Assembly (NCBI GenBank): GCA_937989565.1
Contig: CALKRM010000032.1
Span: forward strand, 1-29,933
DNA: 29,933 nt
Direction of reading: 5' to 3'
DNA from: an uncultured Candidatus Saccharibacteria bacterium
GTDB taxonomy: Bacteria > Patescibacteriota > Saccharimonadia > Saccharimonadales > Saccharimonadaceae
Shown: piece by piece, positions 13,336 through 21,839 of the stretch
How the letters are laid out: each line of letters opens with the position of its first letter
Position numbering within the stretch: position 1 is the stretch's first letter
Made by a program: the position numbers and the translations under genes
Notes under the pieces: model-generated
Seen by the model: only the letters and a program-made list of their open reading frames with translations
What the model was told of the DNA's origin: nothing
Databases searched by the model: none

Positions 13336-16272
13336 ATGAGAAGAAAATACTCATTGCCTAAGGTGGGCATGCTGGCGATAGTAGTGGCTTTAGTTATTTC
13401 AGTAACGGCTTTTTTTATCTATACGTACGCAGCACCAAGCTCGCCAAATTGGACTTTATGGGGTGAATCTTGGGTTACTAAGAATTTTAATCCGGCAGAC
13501 ACTGAAAATTACGGCTCTGATTGGAAGAGTGGGCCGAATAGATTAAGGAATGTAAAGCCTGGCGATACTGTCGACTGGTGGCATGGTATTCGTGTTCAGA
13601 ACGGTCCTACGGATGATGTTATAGTTGGTGTTCAACAAGATGTCTTTGATCTAAGAACGAATCAGCCAATAGATAGCGATACGAGCTTAAACGGGCGAGG
13701 CGCTTGGCATAGTGAACGTTCTGCGAAATTTGAGAATAAATCTAAATGGAGCGATTATGCTTGGATTCGTAAATATAACCCAGCGGATTATCTCACTACC
13801 TCTATGGAGGCGCTGAATGGTAAATCTCGATTGGAAGATCTTCATGGCGAGCTTGGAGAAAAAAAATTTATGTATACGCGAGTCATCAAGAAAGAGGATA
13901 TGGGAAAGCGCATTTGTCAGCGAGTTTATTGGAGCAAGGGGAGCGCTCGATCAACTGCTGGTTGGACATACTCGTCTTATGCTTGTGCTGAGGTGCCGTA
14001 TGATTATGATGTCGAACCTTCGGTGAACGTCAATTCAGATTACATTAACGCAGAAAGCGCCACTAGTGTTGATGGTATAAATGCTGGTTTAAGTAATAAA
14101 GGACCAGCTAAAACACAAGGCTCTTCGTATGCGCTTGCTAGGTTTATTTCTCGGGACACAGAAGTTTCGAGTATGGATGGAGCGTCAATTTCATTAGCAA
14201 GTGGAACAACTCACGACTGGTCGTGTGCGGTTGTGCGATTGATAAAAGAGCAACATAGGGAACTGAATATTGATGGTAGTACATGTAAAGAGATTATCGG
14301 TAATGGTGGAAATAATCAGCTTAATGTTGGATTAACGACAATTGCGACTAATGCTACCGACACGCTTGGAGGTGTGAAATTGAACTCCAATGATAGTTTA
14401 TGCTATGTTGCGATGGTCAGTGGCTATAACGGTCTGGTTTCTTCGACAGATTTTAGATATGCGATTAAGTGTGTCAAAACTTCAAAGAGGCCAAAAGTTC
14501 AGGTTTGGGGTGGAGATATAAAAACAGATAAAGATGTAATTACCAGCACGACATCTAATACTATAATTGGACCAGATAGTCAGACTATTGTAGATAAACC
14601 TACGATGCAATCAATGGGACTATGGGGTACAGGTTTAGATAGAGACGGCAACATTCTTAAAGGAGATAAGGTTGTTAATTCTAGTAATTATGGATATAAA
14701 GATGGTGATAAGCCGGATGAACATTGGTCAATAATTTGTTCGGAAGATTCATACGGAGGTAATGGCAATCAAAGGGCGTATAATAAATCCACCAATACAG
14801 CTGAAGATTTGCCAAATTGCCGAGGCAATGCGAATAACCTAACTAATGAATATGAAGCGAGAACTGCCGTAACGACTTGGTGGCGTGATGGAAGCGGACT
14901 TCATCAACGCGAGGGTTTTTTTCCGTGTGATGCTATAGCTGATAAAAACTTGGTGGGAAAGTCTCCCATTATTCCTGGTAGTCCACATTGTCATCAGGGT
15001 GTTTGGAGTGATATTCCAAATGCAAAGTGGATTAGTATTAATAGTTATGGACGTCATACTCACTCAAGTGATAAACCAGACTCATCCATAAAAAAATGTC
15101 TTTTTGTTATTGATTCGAAGATGTTGGATTGCGGAAATACTTATGTTTTTAGGTTAAAAAATGTTAAATTGAATGAGTTAAAAAATGCTAAAAAATTGAG
15201 TCTTAATTTTGCTGGTGCTGCCGATAATTATGTTAGGGTAAAAATAAACGGCTATGAAATGGATACTGTAGGAAATGCAGGGGGCACGTCTAGTGGTGTA
15301 CAATATAAAGGTTGGGCGCTTCCAGGGTTTACGTCTGGTTCTCGATTTACTGCCGAAATGAAACCAGGTACTGTTTTGTATGGAGATGGAAATGTGATTG
15401 ATATTTACGTTAAGTCCAACCCGTCTCATATGGGTTTGGTGATTAGTGATATATCGCTATCGTATACGATGGATCGTACTTATCAGAATATGTACGGCTC
15501 TTGGGGTGAATATGGAATTATTGCTAATGGTAATGCTGAATCAGCTTCAGGGGCTGGATTGTCATCATCGTTTAATGGTCGCTCGGGAGTAACTCCACGT
15601 GACTATAATAAGCTAACTTTTGCTAATATTCCAAAGTTTGGTAATTTTAGCAGCACCAGTTCGGTTCCAGATAATTTTACTTTACCATCGGTTGGTGGCG
15701 TCAAGGGTAGTGTTTCTGGTAACGTGGATGTCAACAGCTTGGCCACAGGTGAATATAACGCTGGAAACGTAACCTTAACGGGGTCAAAATTAAGCGTAGG
15801 TAAGAGTATAGTCATAAAGTCCTCGGGCGTAGTTAGGATTTCAGGTGATTTGCTATACGCAGACACGAATGATGTGCGCCAATTGCCACAACTAATTATC
15901 TACGCGAAGAATATTATTATAGAGCCTTCGGTTGGGGAAGTGAATGCTTGGTTGATTACGCAGAAAGACGGATATGTTAGTACTTGTGGCGTGGTGATTA
16001 ATGTCGGAAGTTGGCTGAGTGGTGTTTCTGATGCTTCTTGTGGCAAGCAATTGAAAATCAACGGGCCAATTAAAACTGGGCGCTTGTTCTTGCGGCGAAC
16101 ATACGGCGGAAAACATGCTTCATCTGCAAAGAATGATCCGAATATGCATCCTGGAACTCCAGCGGAAATCATCAACTTGAGGGCAGATACTTACATCTGG
16201 GCTTACAATAATTATCGAAACACTGGCGCGATTAGCACGATGAATGTTCGCGAATTGCCGCCAAGATATTAA
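13336..16272 (+). CDS. Large secreted or membrane-anchored protein next to the pilus locus, family unknown, possible pilus-associated adhesin
   Basis: 978 residues. Residues 1-32 are a basic start plus one hydrophobic helix ending TYA-AP, a signal peptide or signal anchor; the rest is predicted outside. There are 14 cysteines, which fall into seven successive pairs, each 10-28 residues apart (for example ICQR..YACA, DWSC..STCK, FFPC..SPHC, VSTC..DASC), as expected for local disulfides. The protein is rich in Trp, Asn, Ser and Gly. A PKVQVWGGDI block lies near 390, a jelly-roll-like stretch near 600-715 (FRLKNVKL..VRVKINGYEM), a WGEYGIIANG block near 720, and a C-terminal beta-rich domain (about 780-978) with LPQLIIYAKNIIIEP and INGPIKTGRLFLRRTYGG. 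No enzyme motif is seen. It lies 44 bases upstream of pilM but that operon has its own promoter. I recognise the style as common in Patescibacteria but cannot assign a family; the adhesin role is inference. Confidence 0.85.
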   Translation: MRRKYSLPKVGMLAIVVALVISVTAFFIYTYAAPSSPNWTLWGESWVTKNFNPADTENYGSDWKSGPNRLRNVKPGDTVDWWHGIRVQNGPTDDVIVGVQQDVFDLRTNQPIDSDTSLNGRGAWHSERSAKFENKSKWSDYAWIRKYNPADYLTTSMEALNGKSRLEDLHGELGEKKFMYTRVIKKEDMGKRICQRVYWSKGSARSTAGWTYSSYACAEVPYDYDVEPSVNVNSDYINAESATSVDGINAGLSNKGPAKTQGSSYALARFISRDTEVSSMDGASISLASGTTHDWSCAVVRLIKEQHRELNIDGSTCKEIIGNGGNNQLNVGLTTIATNATDTLGGVKLNSNDSLCYVAMVSGYNGLVSSTDFRYAIKCVKTSKRPKVQVWGGDIKTDKDVITSTTSNTIIGPDSQTIVDKPTMQSMGLWGTGLDRDGNILKGDKVVNSSNYGYKDGDKPDEHWSIICSEDSYGGNGNQRAYNKSTNTAEDLPNCRGNANNLTNEYEARTAVTTWWRDGSGLHQREGFFPCDAIADKNLVGKSPIIPGSPHCHQGVWSDIPNAKWISINSYGRHTHSSDKPDSSIKKCLFVIDSKMLDCGNTYVFRLKNVKLNELKNAKKLSLNFAGAADNYVRVKINGYEMDTVGNAGGTSSGVQYKGWALPGFTSGSRFTAEMKPGTVLYGDGNVIDIYVKSNPSHMGLVISDISLSYTMDRTYQNMYGSWGEYGIIANGNAESASGAGLSSSFNGRSGVTPRDYNKLTFANIPKFGNFSSTSSVPDNFTLPSVGGVKGSVSGNVDVNSLATGEYNAGNVTLTGSKLSVGKSIVIKSSGVVRISGDLLYADTNDVRQLPQLIIYAKNIIIEPSVGEVNAWLITQKDGYVSTCGVVINVGSWLSGVSDASCGKQLKINGPIKTGRLFLRRTYGGKHASSAKNDPNMHPGTPAEIINLRADTYIWAYNNYRNTGAISTMNVRELPPRY

Positions 16273-16276
16273 AAGT

Positions 16277-16305
16277 TTGCAAATTAAAACGCTAATGTAT
16301 ATAAT
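16277..16305 (+). promoter_or_regulatory. Promoter of the pilMNO-B-T-C operon
   Basis: -35 TTGCAA (16277-16282), 17-base spacer, consensus -10 TATAAT (16300-16305). Start expected near 16312, leaving about 5 bases before the pilM ATG, with no Shine-Dalgarno site. Confidence 0.85.
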
Positions 16306-16316
16306 TATTATTAGTT

Positions 16317-17363
16317 ATGAAATTAGCAAAAGGGTTGGGCGAATTCTTCGGACTGGACATCGATACGAATGCGGTGCGGGTAGTTCAATTGTCTCGTACT
16401 GGCACGGGATGGAGTTTGTCGCATTACGGTTATACGCCAGTTGATTCTAAGATAACGAGCGGTGACTCTCCAGAGTCTAAGCGACGCTTGGGTGAGGCTA
16501 TTATGACCGCCGTTGGTCAAGCTGGTATTAAGACGTCCAATGTAGCTGTCGGCTTGCCGTCAAATAAGACGTTTTCTACCATTATTGATGTGCCGAAAGT
16601 TCCTGAGCAAGAACTAAAGGCGATGATGAAGTATCAAGTTGATCAATATATTCCAATGTCTCTGGATGAGGCGGAAGTTGACTGGGTGCTTTTGGGTGAA
16701 AGCTTACACGCACAGAATCAGTATGAGATTTTACTGACAAGTACAGCGAAGTCTTACGCAGAAGAGCGTTTGGAGTTAGTTGAAAATCTCGGCTTCAATG
16801 TGATTGCTGAGGAACCGAACGCTATTGCTATGGTTCGTTCTTTGTCAGCTACCGATTCTCAGGATGCGCGTTTGATTATCAATATGGGCGAAAATTCAAC
16901 GGATTTGGCAGTTGTTTATAACGGGGCGCCGCGACTTATTCGTATGATTCCAACTGGGCTATCGTCTTTGGTTCGATCGGCGGTTCAGAATCTTAGCGTC
17001 CAGGAAGATCAAGCTCGTCAATTTATTTTGAAATTTGGTTTGGCGCCGGATAAATTGGACGGTCAAGTACTAAGGGCAATTGATTCGACTCTCGATAATT
17101 TCTCTTCAGAATTGGTGAAATCTATAAAGTTTTTCCAAACTCGATATCCAAGCGTAGCAGTTTCTGGAATTTTGTTGTCGGGGTTTGGTTCAGCTATTCC
17201 GCAACTCGATGGATATGTGATGAATAAAACCGGAGTCCAGTCAATTACCGCAGATCCGTGGCAGCGTGTTCAAGTTTCTCAGTCAGATCAACAGCAATTG
17301 GCACCGATTGCTTCAGAATTCGCTATTGCCGTAGGATTAGCACAAAGGAGTAATATATCATGA
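16317..17363 (+). CDS. pilM: Type IV pilus assembly protein PilM (actin-like)
   Basis: 348 residues. PilM is the cytoplasmic actin/FtsA-like member of the alignment complex and binds the N-terminal peptide of PilN. Visible signs: GEFFGLDIDTNAVRVVQL at the start (phosphate-1 region), VAVGLPSNKTF, IINMGENSTDLAVVYNG (phosphate-2 region), and LSGFGSAIPQL (adenosine motif). It opens the operon from a near-leaderless start and overlaps pilN by 4 bases (ATGA). Confidence 0.93.
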   Translation: MKLAKGLGEFFGLDIDTNAVRVVQLSRTGTGWSLSHYGYTPVDSKITSGDSPESKRRLGEAIMTAVGQAGIKTSNVAVGLPSNKTFSTIIDVPKVPEQELKAMMKYQVDQYIPMSLDEAEVDWVLLGESLHAQNQYEILLTSTAKSYAEERLELVENLGFNVIAEEPNAIAMVRSLSATDSQDARLIINMGENSTDLAVVYNGAPRLIRMIPTGLSSLVRSAVQNLSVQEDQARQFILKFGLAPDKLDGQVLRAIDSTLDNFSSELVKSIKFFQTRYPSVAVSGILLSGFGSAIPQLDGYVMNKTGVQSITADPWQRVQVSQSDQQQLAPIASEFAIAVGLAQRSNIS

Positions 17364-18085
17364 TTGAGATAAATCTTCTCCCAAACGTTAAGCGCGAGCT
17401 ATTGAAGACTCGGGCTATGCGTAATCGAGTTATTTCGATATCGTTTTTAGTGGGCGGTGCTTCGATTGCGGCAGTAGTTGTTTTGGCGTTGATTTTGGGT
17501 AGCCAAATTGCAGCCGAGGCGGTCCAGAACGGAGTTATCAAAGATAGAAACGATAAATTGATGGCGGTCGAGGATCTTAATAAGGTTGTAACGATTCAAC
17601 ATCAATTAACAAAGATCAATGAACAACATTCTGGAAAGAAGATTAATTCAAGGATCTTTGATGTTGTAACGGCGGTTAATCCAGTTGCACCAAATAATGT
17701 TAGTTTTTCGGATATAAAAGTCAATCCTGGGTCAAAAACTATTACTCTGGAGGGTAGCGCGGTTAATGGCTATAGTGCGTTAGAGACCTTAAAGAAAACC
17801 ATCTTGAATACGAAAGTTCAGACTACTGATGGTGATAAAAGTTCCGAGGTTAGTCTGACTAAGGAGATAAAAGATGGCGATACTAGTTTTGGAGAGAACT
17901 CAGAAGGTAAAAAAGTGTTGCAATTCTCATTCTCGTTTGAATACGCAGAAGAATTATTAGCGCCTGCAAATAATGGTACAGTTTCCATATTGACGCCGAC
18001 TGGTAAGGTTGATGTTACAGATTCACGTCAGGGAATTCCAGATAGCTTGTTTAAGAGTAACTCGAAAAAACAGGAGAAGAAATAA
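17360..18085 (+). CDS. pilN: Type IV pilus inner-membrane protein PilN
   Basis: 241 residues. The N-terminus IEINLLPNVKREL carries the INLLP motif that docks into PilM. One transmembrane helix (about 26-50) is followed by a coiled-coil stretch and a ferredoxin-like outer domain. AAAGGAG precedes the start; the pilM overlap and the one-base overlap with pilO (TAATG) indicate tight coupling. Longer at the C-terminus than typical PilN, with a Lys-rich end. Confidence 0.9.
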   Translation: MIEINLLPNVKRELLKTRAMRNRVISISFLVGGASIAAVVVLALILGSQIAAEAVQNGVIKDRNDKLMAVEDLNKVVTIQHQLTKINEQHSGKKINSRIFDVVTAVNPVAPNNVSFSDIKVNPGSKTITLEGSAVNGYSALETLKKTILNTKVQTTDGDKSSEVSLTKEIKDGDTSFGENSEGKKVLQFSFSFEYAEELLAPANNGTVSILTPTGKVDVTDSRQGIPDSLFKSNSKKQEKK

Positions 18086-18753
18086 TGGCGACCGATAATA
18101 AAGAAGTTGCAATACGCAAGCGGCAACAGATTGATTCGTCAAAAAAGACTATGTTTATTTTTGTGGCTTCTGCGGCATTTTTGGCTGGAATTGCGCTTGT
18201 TGTGAGTATATTTTTGGTGCAGCAAATTGTATTTCATTCGAAGATTCTTCTGGAGAAGCAAAATACGATTTCTCGTCTAGATAAAAACCTGTCGTCGGTT
18301 GACGAGCTAAAGAAGAATATTCGAGTTTTAGACACAAATACTGCACTTAATTCTATAAAATCAAGCAGCGAAAGTAATGCTCTTCAGACGGTGCTGGATG
18401 CATTGCCAGATAATGCGAACGCCGACGCTCTTGGTGCTTCGTTGAAGAACAAATTTATCGACACGACTACTGGTGTGACTATTCAAAATCTGACCGTTGC
18501 TCAATCTGGATCTGATAGTGAAAGCTCTGAGTCAACGTCTGAAAATGCCATATCATTTACTATGGAAGTGAGCGGTCCGGCTGAAAAATTAAAAGAATTG
18601 TTAACTAAGTTAGAGGCGTCTATTCGAGTCATTGACCTAAAGACCGTGGAAATCCAGCGAAATGAGGATAGATTGAGCTTGGTGGTTCGAGGTGTTGCTT
18701 ATTACGAGCCAGCACAAACAATACAATTAGAGAATAAGGTGGTTAAGCCATGA
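18085..18753 (+). CDS. pilO: Type IV pilus inner-membrane protein PilO-like
   Basis: 222 residues. A basic cytoplasmic start, one transmembrane helix (about 22-46), a coiled-coil stretch with KNLSSVDELKKNI, and a C-terminal alpha/beta domain with SFTMEVSGPAEKLKELLTKLEASIRVIDLKTVEIQ, the usual PilO fold signature. It should pair with PilN outside the membrane. A Ser-rich loop (SGSDSESSESTSE) interrupts the fold. The identification rests on topology and position as much as sequence. It overlaps the next gene by 4 bases (ATGA). Confidence 0.85.
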   Translation: MATDNKEVAIRKRQQIDSSKKTMFIFVASAAFLAGIALVVSIFLVQQIVFHSKILLEKQNTISRLDKNLSSVDELKKNIRVLDTNTALNSIKSSSESNALQTVLDALPDNANADALGASLKNKFIDTTTGVTIQNLTVAQSGSDSESSESTSENAISFTMEVSGPAEKLKELLTKLEASIRVIDLKTVEIQRNEDRLSLVVRGVAYYEPAQTIQLENKVVKP

Positions 18754-18980
18754 AGAAAACAGACATAGCAATGGTAATATTGATCGCGGGTGTGGGCGTG
18801 GCAATCGGCTATATTGTCGCCTCTAATATCTCGTTCTTAAAAGTTCCAGAATCTGGCACAAAAGTACAGACTATTCGAGAAATATCACCTGACGTCGAAA
18901 AACCAAACCCAGCGATTTTTAATAATAATGCGATAAATCCAACTGTTGAAATATTCGTAGGTCAAGATGCAGCCAAATAG
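18750..18980 (+). CDS. Small single-pass membrane protein in the pilus operon
   Basis: 76 residues. One transmembrane helix (about 6-28) and a 48-residue outer tail rich in Pro and Asn. It sits where pilP lies in Gram-negative loci and is coupled to pilO by an ATGA overlap, but it has no lipobox and no PilP fold, and there is no secretin for it to bind. It is probably a lineage-specific part of the alignment complex. It is a real gene judging by position, coupling and uninterrupted hydrophobic helix. Confidence 0.8.
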   Translation: MKKTDIAMVILIAGVGVAIGYIVASNISFLKVPESGTKVQTIREISPDVEKPNPAIFNNNAINPTVEIFVGQDAAK

Positions 18981-18993
18981 AGAAGGGGTGTAA

Positions 18994-20754
18994 ATGGCTT
19001 TACTGACGGACGACATCCAAGATAAGTTGATCGAGCTGCTCGTAAACGAGGGGCTTATTGAGAAGTCTGTCATTGATGACGCCTTAAAACGTGCCTCTGA
19101 GAGCGGCAAGCCTCTGTTTAGTTTGCTTAGTGAAGAGGGGTTGCTTGACAATGAACTATTAGTTCATGGCGTGGCTCAAGTTTCGGGCGTGCCGTATGTC
19201 AATCTGTCGAATAGCGTTATTAGTCAGGATATTTTATCTCTATTACCGTCCGACGTTGCTGAGAGATTTATGGCTGTGCCGCTGGCCGAAGTTCAGAATC
19301 GATTAGCGGTAGCGATGATTGACGCGAATAATGTTCAAGCAGTGGACTATTTGTCGAATCGCATCCAGCGTCCGATAAAAGTATTTATGGCCTCAGAGGA
19401 GAGTGTTCGCCACGTCTTAGATCAATATAAGACTGACTTGTCATCTGTTAATGTAGCGGCTCAGGCTTCTCAGGAAGAGTCTTTGTCGGAGGCTGGCAAT
19501 ATTAAAACGATTGTCCAAGATTCACCGATATCACGAGCATTATCGACAATTTTGGAGTATGCGGTAAAAAGTCATGCGTCCGACGTGCATATTGAACCAT
19601 TAGAGAAGGCTTTGAAGATTCGTTGTCGTGTTGACGGTGTTTTGCGTGAAATAATGCAGCTCCCAAAGAGCATTGAGCCGGCGCTAGTTAGTCGTATTAA
19701 GATTCTTTCCAATCTGAAAATTGACGAGCATCGGATTCCTCAGGACGGTCAATTTGCGGTTAATGTTGCGGGTAAAGAAGTTGACCTCCGTATCGCTATC
19801 TCTCCAGTTGTTTGGGGCGAGCAAGTGGTTATTCGTCTGCTTGATAAGAGTGGAAGTTCTTTCAATTTGGAAGATATGGGCTACGCTGGGCGTGCATTAA
19901 GAACGATCCGTAAGGGGATTAAGCGGCCAAATGGAATGATCTTAACGTCGGGTCCAACTGGTTCTGGTAAGTCAACGAGTTTGTATGCGTTGATTAAAGA
20001 GATTAAAGACGACACTGTGAATATTGTGACGCTTGAAGATCCGGTTGAGTATAAGATGGATGGCGTCAATCAGATTCAGGTGAATGCGGAAGTTGGCTTG
20101 ACGTTTGCTTCTGGATTGCGCTCAATTTTGCGTCAAGACCCAGACATTGTGATGGTTGGTGAGATTCGCGATAATGAAACAGCAAATTTGGCTATTCAGG
20201 CGGCTTTAACGGGGCATTTGGTTTTCTCGACACTTCACACAAATTCCGCCGCTGGCGTGCTGCCGCGTTTGTTGGATATGGGAATTGAGCCGTTTCTTAT
20301 TGCTAGCACGGTCAACACAATCATCGGTCAGCGTTTGGTGAGGCGAGTGGCGCGTCGTCGGGATATTTATCAATCGTCACCACTGGAAACGCAGGCAATT
20401 CGCGAGGCGGTTGGTGGATTATTGCCACAAACAAGGGAACAAGTCGCTCAATATGCGCAAGACCTGGGATATGAAAGTTTGCCGCTAGCGACACAGACGT
20501 CGTTTGCCTTGGCAAAAGGAAAAGATACGCCGCAAACTCCTCGCGGTTATGCTGGGCGAGCTGGTCTGTATGAGGTCATGGATATTACCGAAGAGATTCA
20601 GAATTTGATTGTTAAGCGCGCAACCTCAGCGGAAATCCAGCGAATGGCAATTCAACAGGGCATGATTACGATGCGTCAAGATGGTTATCTGAAGGCGTTG
20701 AACGGAATAACGACAATAGAAGAAGTTAATAGGGTAGCGGCGGATACCGCGTAA
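18994..20754 (+). CDS. pilB: Type IV pilus extension ATPase PilB
   Basis: 586 residues, full length. A GspE/PilB N-terminal domain (about 1-150) is followed by the secretion ATPase core: SHASDVHIEP, Walker A GPTGSGKS at 320-327, LEDPVEY, the Asp box RQDPDIVMVGEIRD, and the His box TGHLVFSTLHTN. It powers pilus extension with PilC. In most PilB/GspE proteins, GQRLVRRL is followed by a CxxC...CxxC zinc loop. Here GQRLVRRVARRRDIYQ (from 445) continues to about 518 with no cysteine; the only Cys is in IRCRVDG near 211. AAGGGG precedes the ATG, and pilT follows after 11 bases. Confidence 0.94.
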   Translation: MALLTDDIQDKLIELLVNEGLIEKSVIDDALKRASESGKPLFSLLSEEGLLDNELLVHGVAQVSGVPYVNLSNSVISQDILSLLPSDVAERFMAVPLAEVQNRLAVAMIDANNVQAVDYLSNRIQRPIKVFMASEESVRHVLDQYKTDLSSVNVAAQASQEESLSEAGNIKTIVQDSPISRALSTILEYAVKSHASDVHIEPLEKALKIRCRVDGVLREIMQLPKSIEPALVSRIKILSNLKIDEHRIPQDGQFAVNVAGKEVDLRIAISPVVWGEQVVIRLLDKSGSSFNLEDMGYAGRALRTIRKGIKRPNGMILTSGPTGSGKSTSLYALIKEIKDDTVNIVTLEDPVEYKMDGVNQIQVNAEVGLTFASGLRSILRQDPDIVMVGEIRDNETANLAIQAALTGHLVFSTLHTNSAAGVLPRLLDMGIEPFLIASTVNTIIGQRLVRRVARRRDIYQSSPLETQAIREAVGGLLPQTREQVAQYAQDLGYESLPLATQTSFALAKGKDTPQTPRGYAGRAGLYEVMDITEEIQNLIVKRATSAEIQRMAIQQGMITMRQDGYLKALNGITTIEEVNRVAADTA

Positions 20755-20765
20755 AAGGAGGAAAC

Positions 20766-21836
20766 ATGAATAATCAAGAATTGCGAATTGAGATTTTGCT
20801 GGAAGAAGTTGTTAAGAAGCGAGCTTCAGACCTTCATATTCAAGTTGGTTTGCCGCCAATGCTACGAATTGACGGTGCGCTTATGCCGGCCGCCGGAACT
20901 CAACCATTGGACGAGCCTGCCGTTGAGAGGCTAGTATTCCAGATTCTTGATGAAGATCAGCGACAAATTTTGCTAAAAGATAAGGAATTCGACTTTTCGT
21001 TTGCGTTTGGTACACTGGGACGATTCCGAGTTAATGCCTTTCATGAGCGTGGCAATTTGGCTGCAGCCCTACGTTTGATTCCAAATGAAATTAAGTCGGC
21101 GTCTGAACTGGGTATGCCACCAGTTGTTAATACGTTTGCGGATTTTCCTCGCGGTTTGGTGTTGGTCACTGGCCCAACTGGTTCCGGTAAGTCAACAACT
21201 TTGGCGGCGCTGGTTGATAAGATCAATTCTGAGCGTTCACAGCATATTATTACTATTGAAGATCCTATCGAGTTTACTCACAAGTCGAAAAAATCAGTGG
21301 TAGTTCAGCGTGAAGTTCATTACGACACTTATTCATTCTCTGCGGCTTTACGCTCGAGTCTTCGCCAAGACCCAGATGTTGTGCTGATTGGTGAGATGCG
21401 CGACCTTGAAACGATTTCAGCAGCGATTACAATTGCTGAAACTGGACACTTGGTGTTTGCAACGCTACACACAAACTCCGCTGCGCAATCAATTGACCGT
21501 ATGATTGACGTGTTTCCACCGCACCAGCAGCCACAGATTCGCGCTCAGCTCAGTAATATTTTGATGGCAATTTGTTCGCAGCGACTAGTCCCAGCTATCG
21601 GCGGTGGACGAGTCGTGGCGGCAGAGGTTTTGATTGCTAATCCAGCGGTGCGCAACATTATTCGCGAAGGTAAATCTCACCAATTGGATGCCGTGATTCA
21701 GACTGGTGCTGACCAGGGGATGCAGACGATGGATCGAACTTTGGTCAATTTGGTGCAGAATGGTACGATTACGTATGATAGTGCTCGTGAATTTGCTGTC
21801 GATTTGACGGAATTCGAGAGGTTGATGAGGGGATAA
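20766..21836 (+). CDS. pilT: Type IV pilus retraction ATPase PilT
   Basis: 356 residues, the usual length. Walker A GPTGSGKS at 136-143, the Asp box RQDPDVVLIGEMRD, the His box TGHLVFATLHTN, and the PilT-specific AVRNIIREGK at 294-303 separate it from PilB. It retracts pili, so twitching-type movement or pulling onto a surface is possible. The site AAAGGAGG sits just before the ATG. Confidence 0.95.
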   Translation: MNNQELRIEILLEEVVKKRASDLHIQVGLPPMLRIDGALMPAAGTQPLDEPAVERLVFQILDEDQRQILLKDKEFDFSFAFGTLGRFRVNAFHERGNLAAALRLIPNEIKSASELGMPPVVNTFADFPRGLVLVTGPTGSGKSTTLAALVDKINSERSQHIITIEDPIEFTHKSKKSVVVQREVHYDTYSFSAALRSSLRQDPDVVLIGEMRDLETISAAITIAETGHLVFATLHTNSAAQSIDRMIDVFPPHQQPQIRAQLSNILMAICSQRLVPAIGGGRVVAAEVLIANPAVRNIIREGKSHQLDAVIQTGADQGMQTMDRTLVNLVQNGTITYDSAREFAVDLTEFERLMRG

Positions 21837-21839
21837 TAA

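Noticed and set aside
17361..18753. UGA recoded to glycine (SR1/Gracilibacteria code)
   Set aside because: TGA ends pilM and pilO at ATGA joints, and no large gene carries an in-frame TGA.
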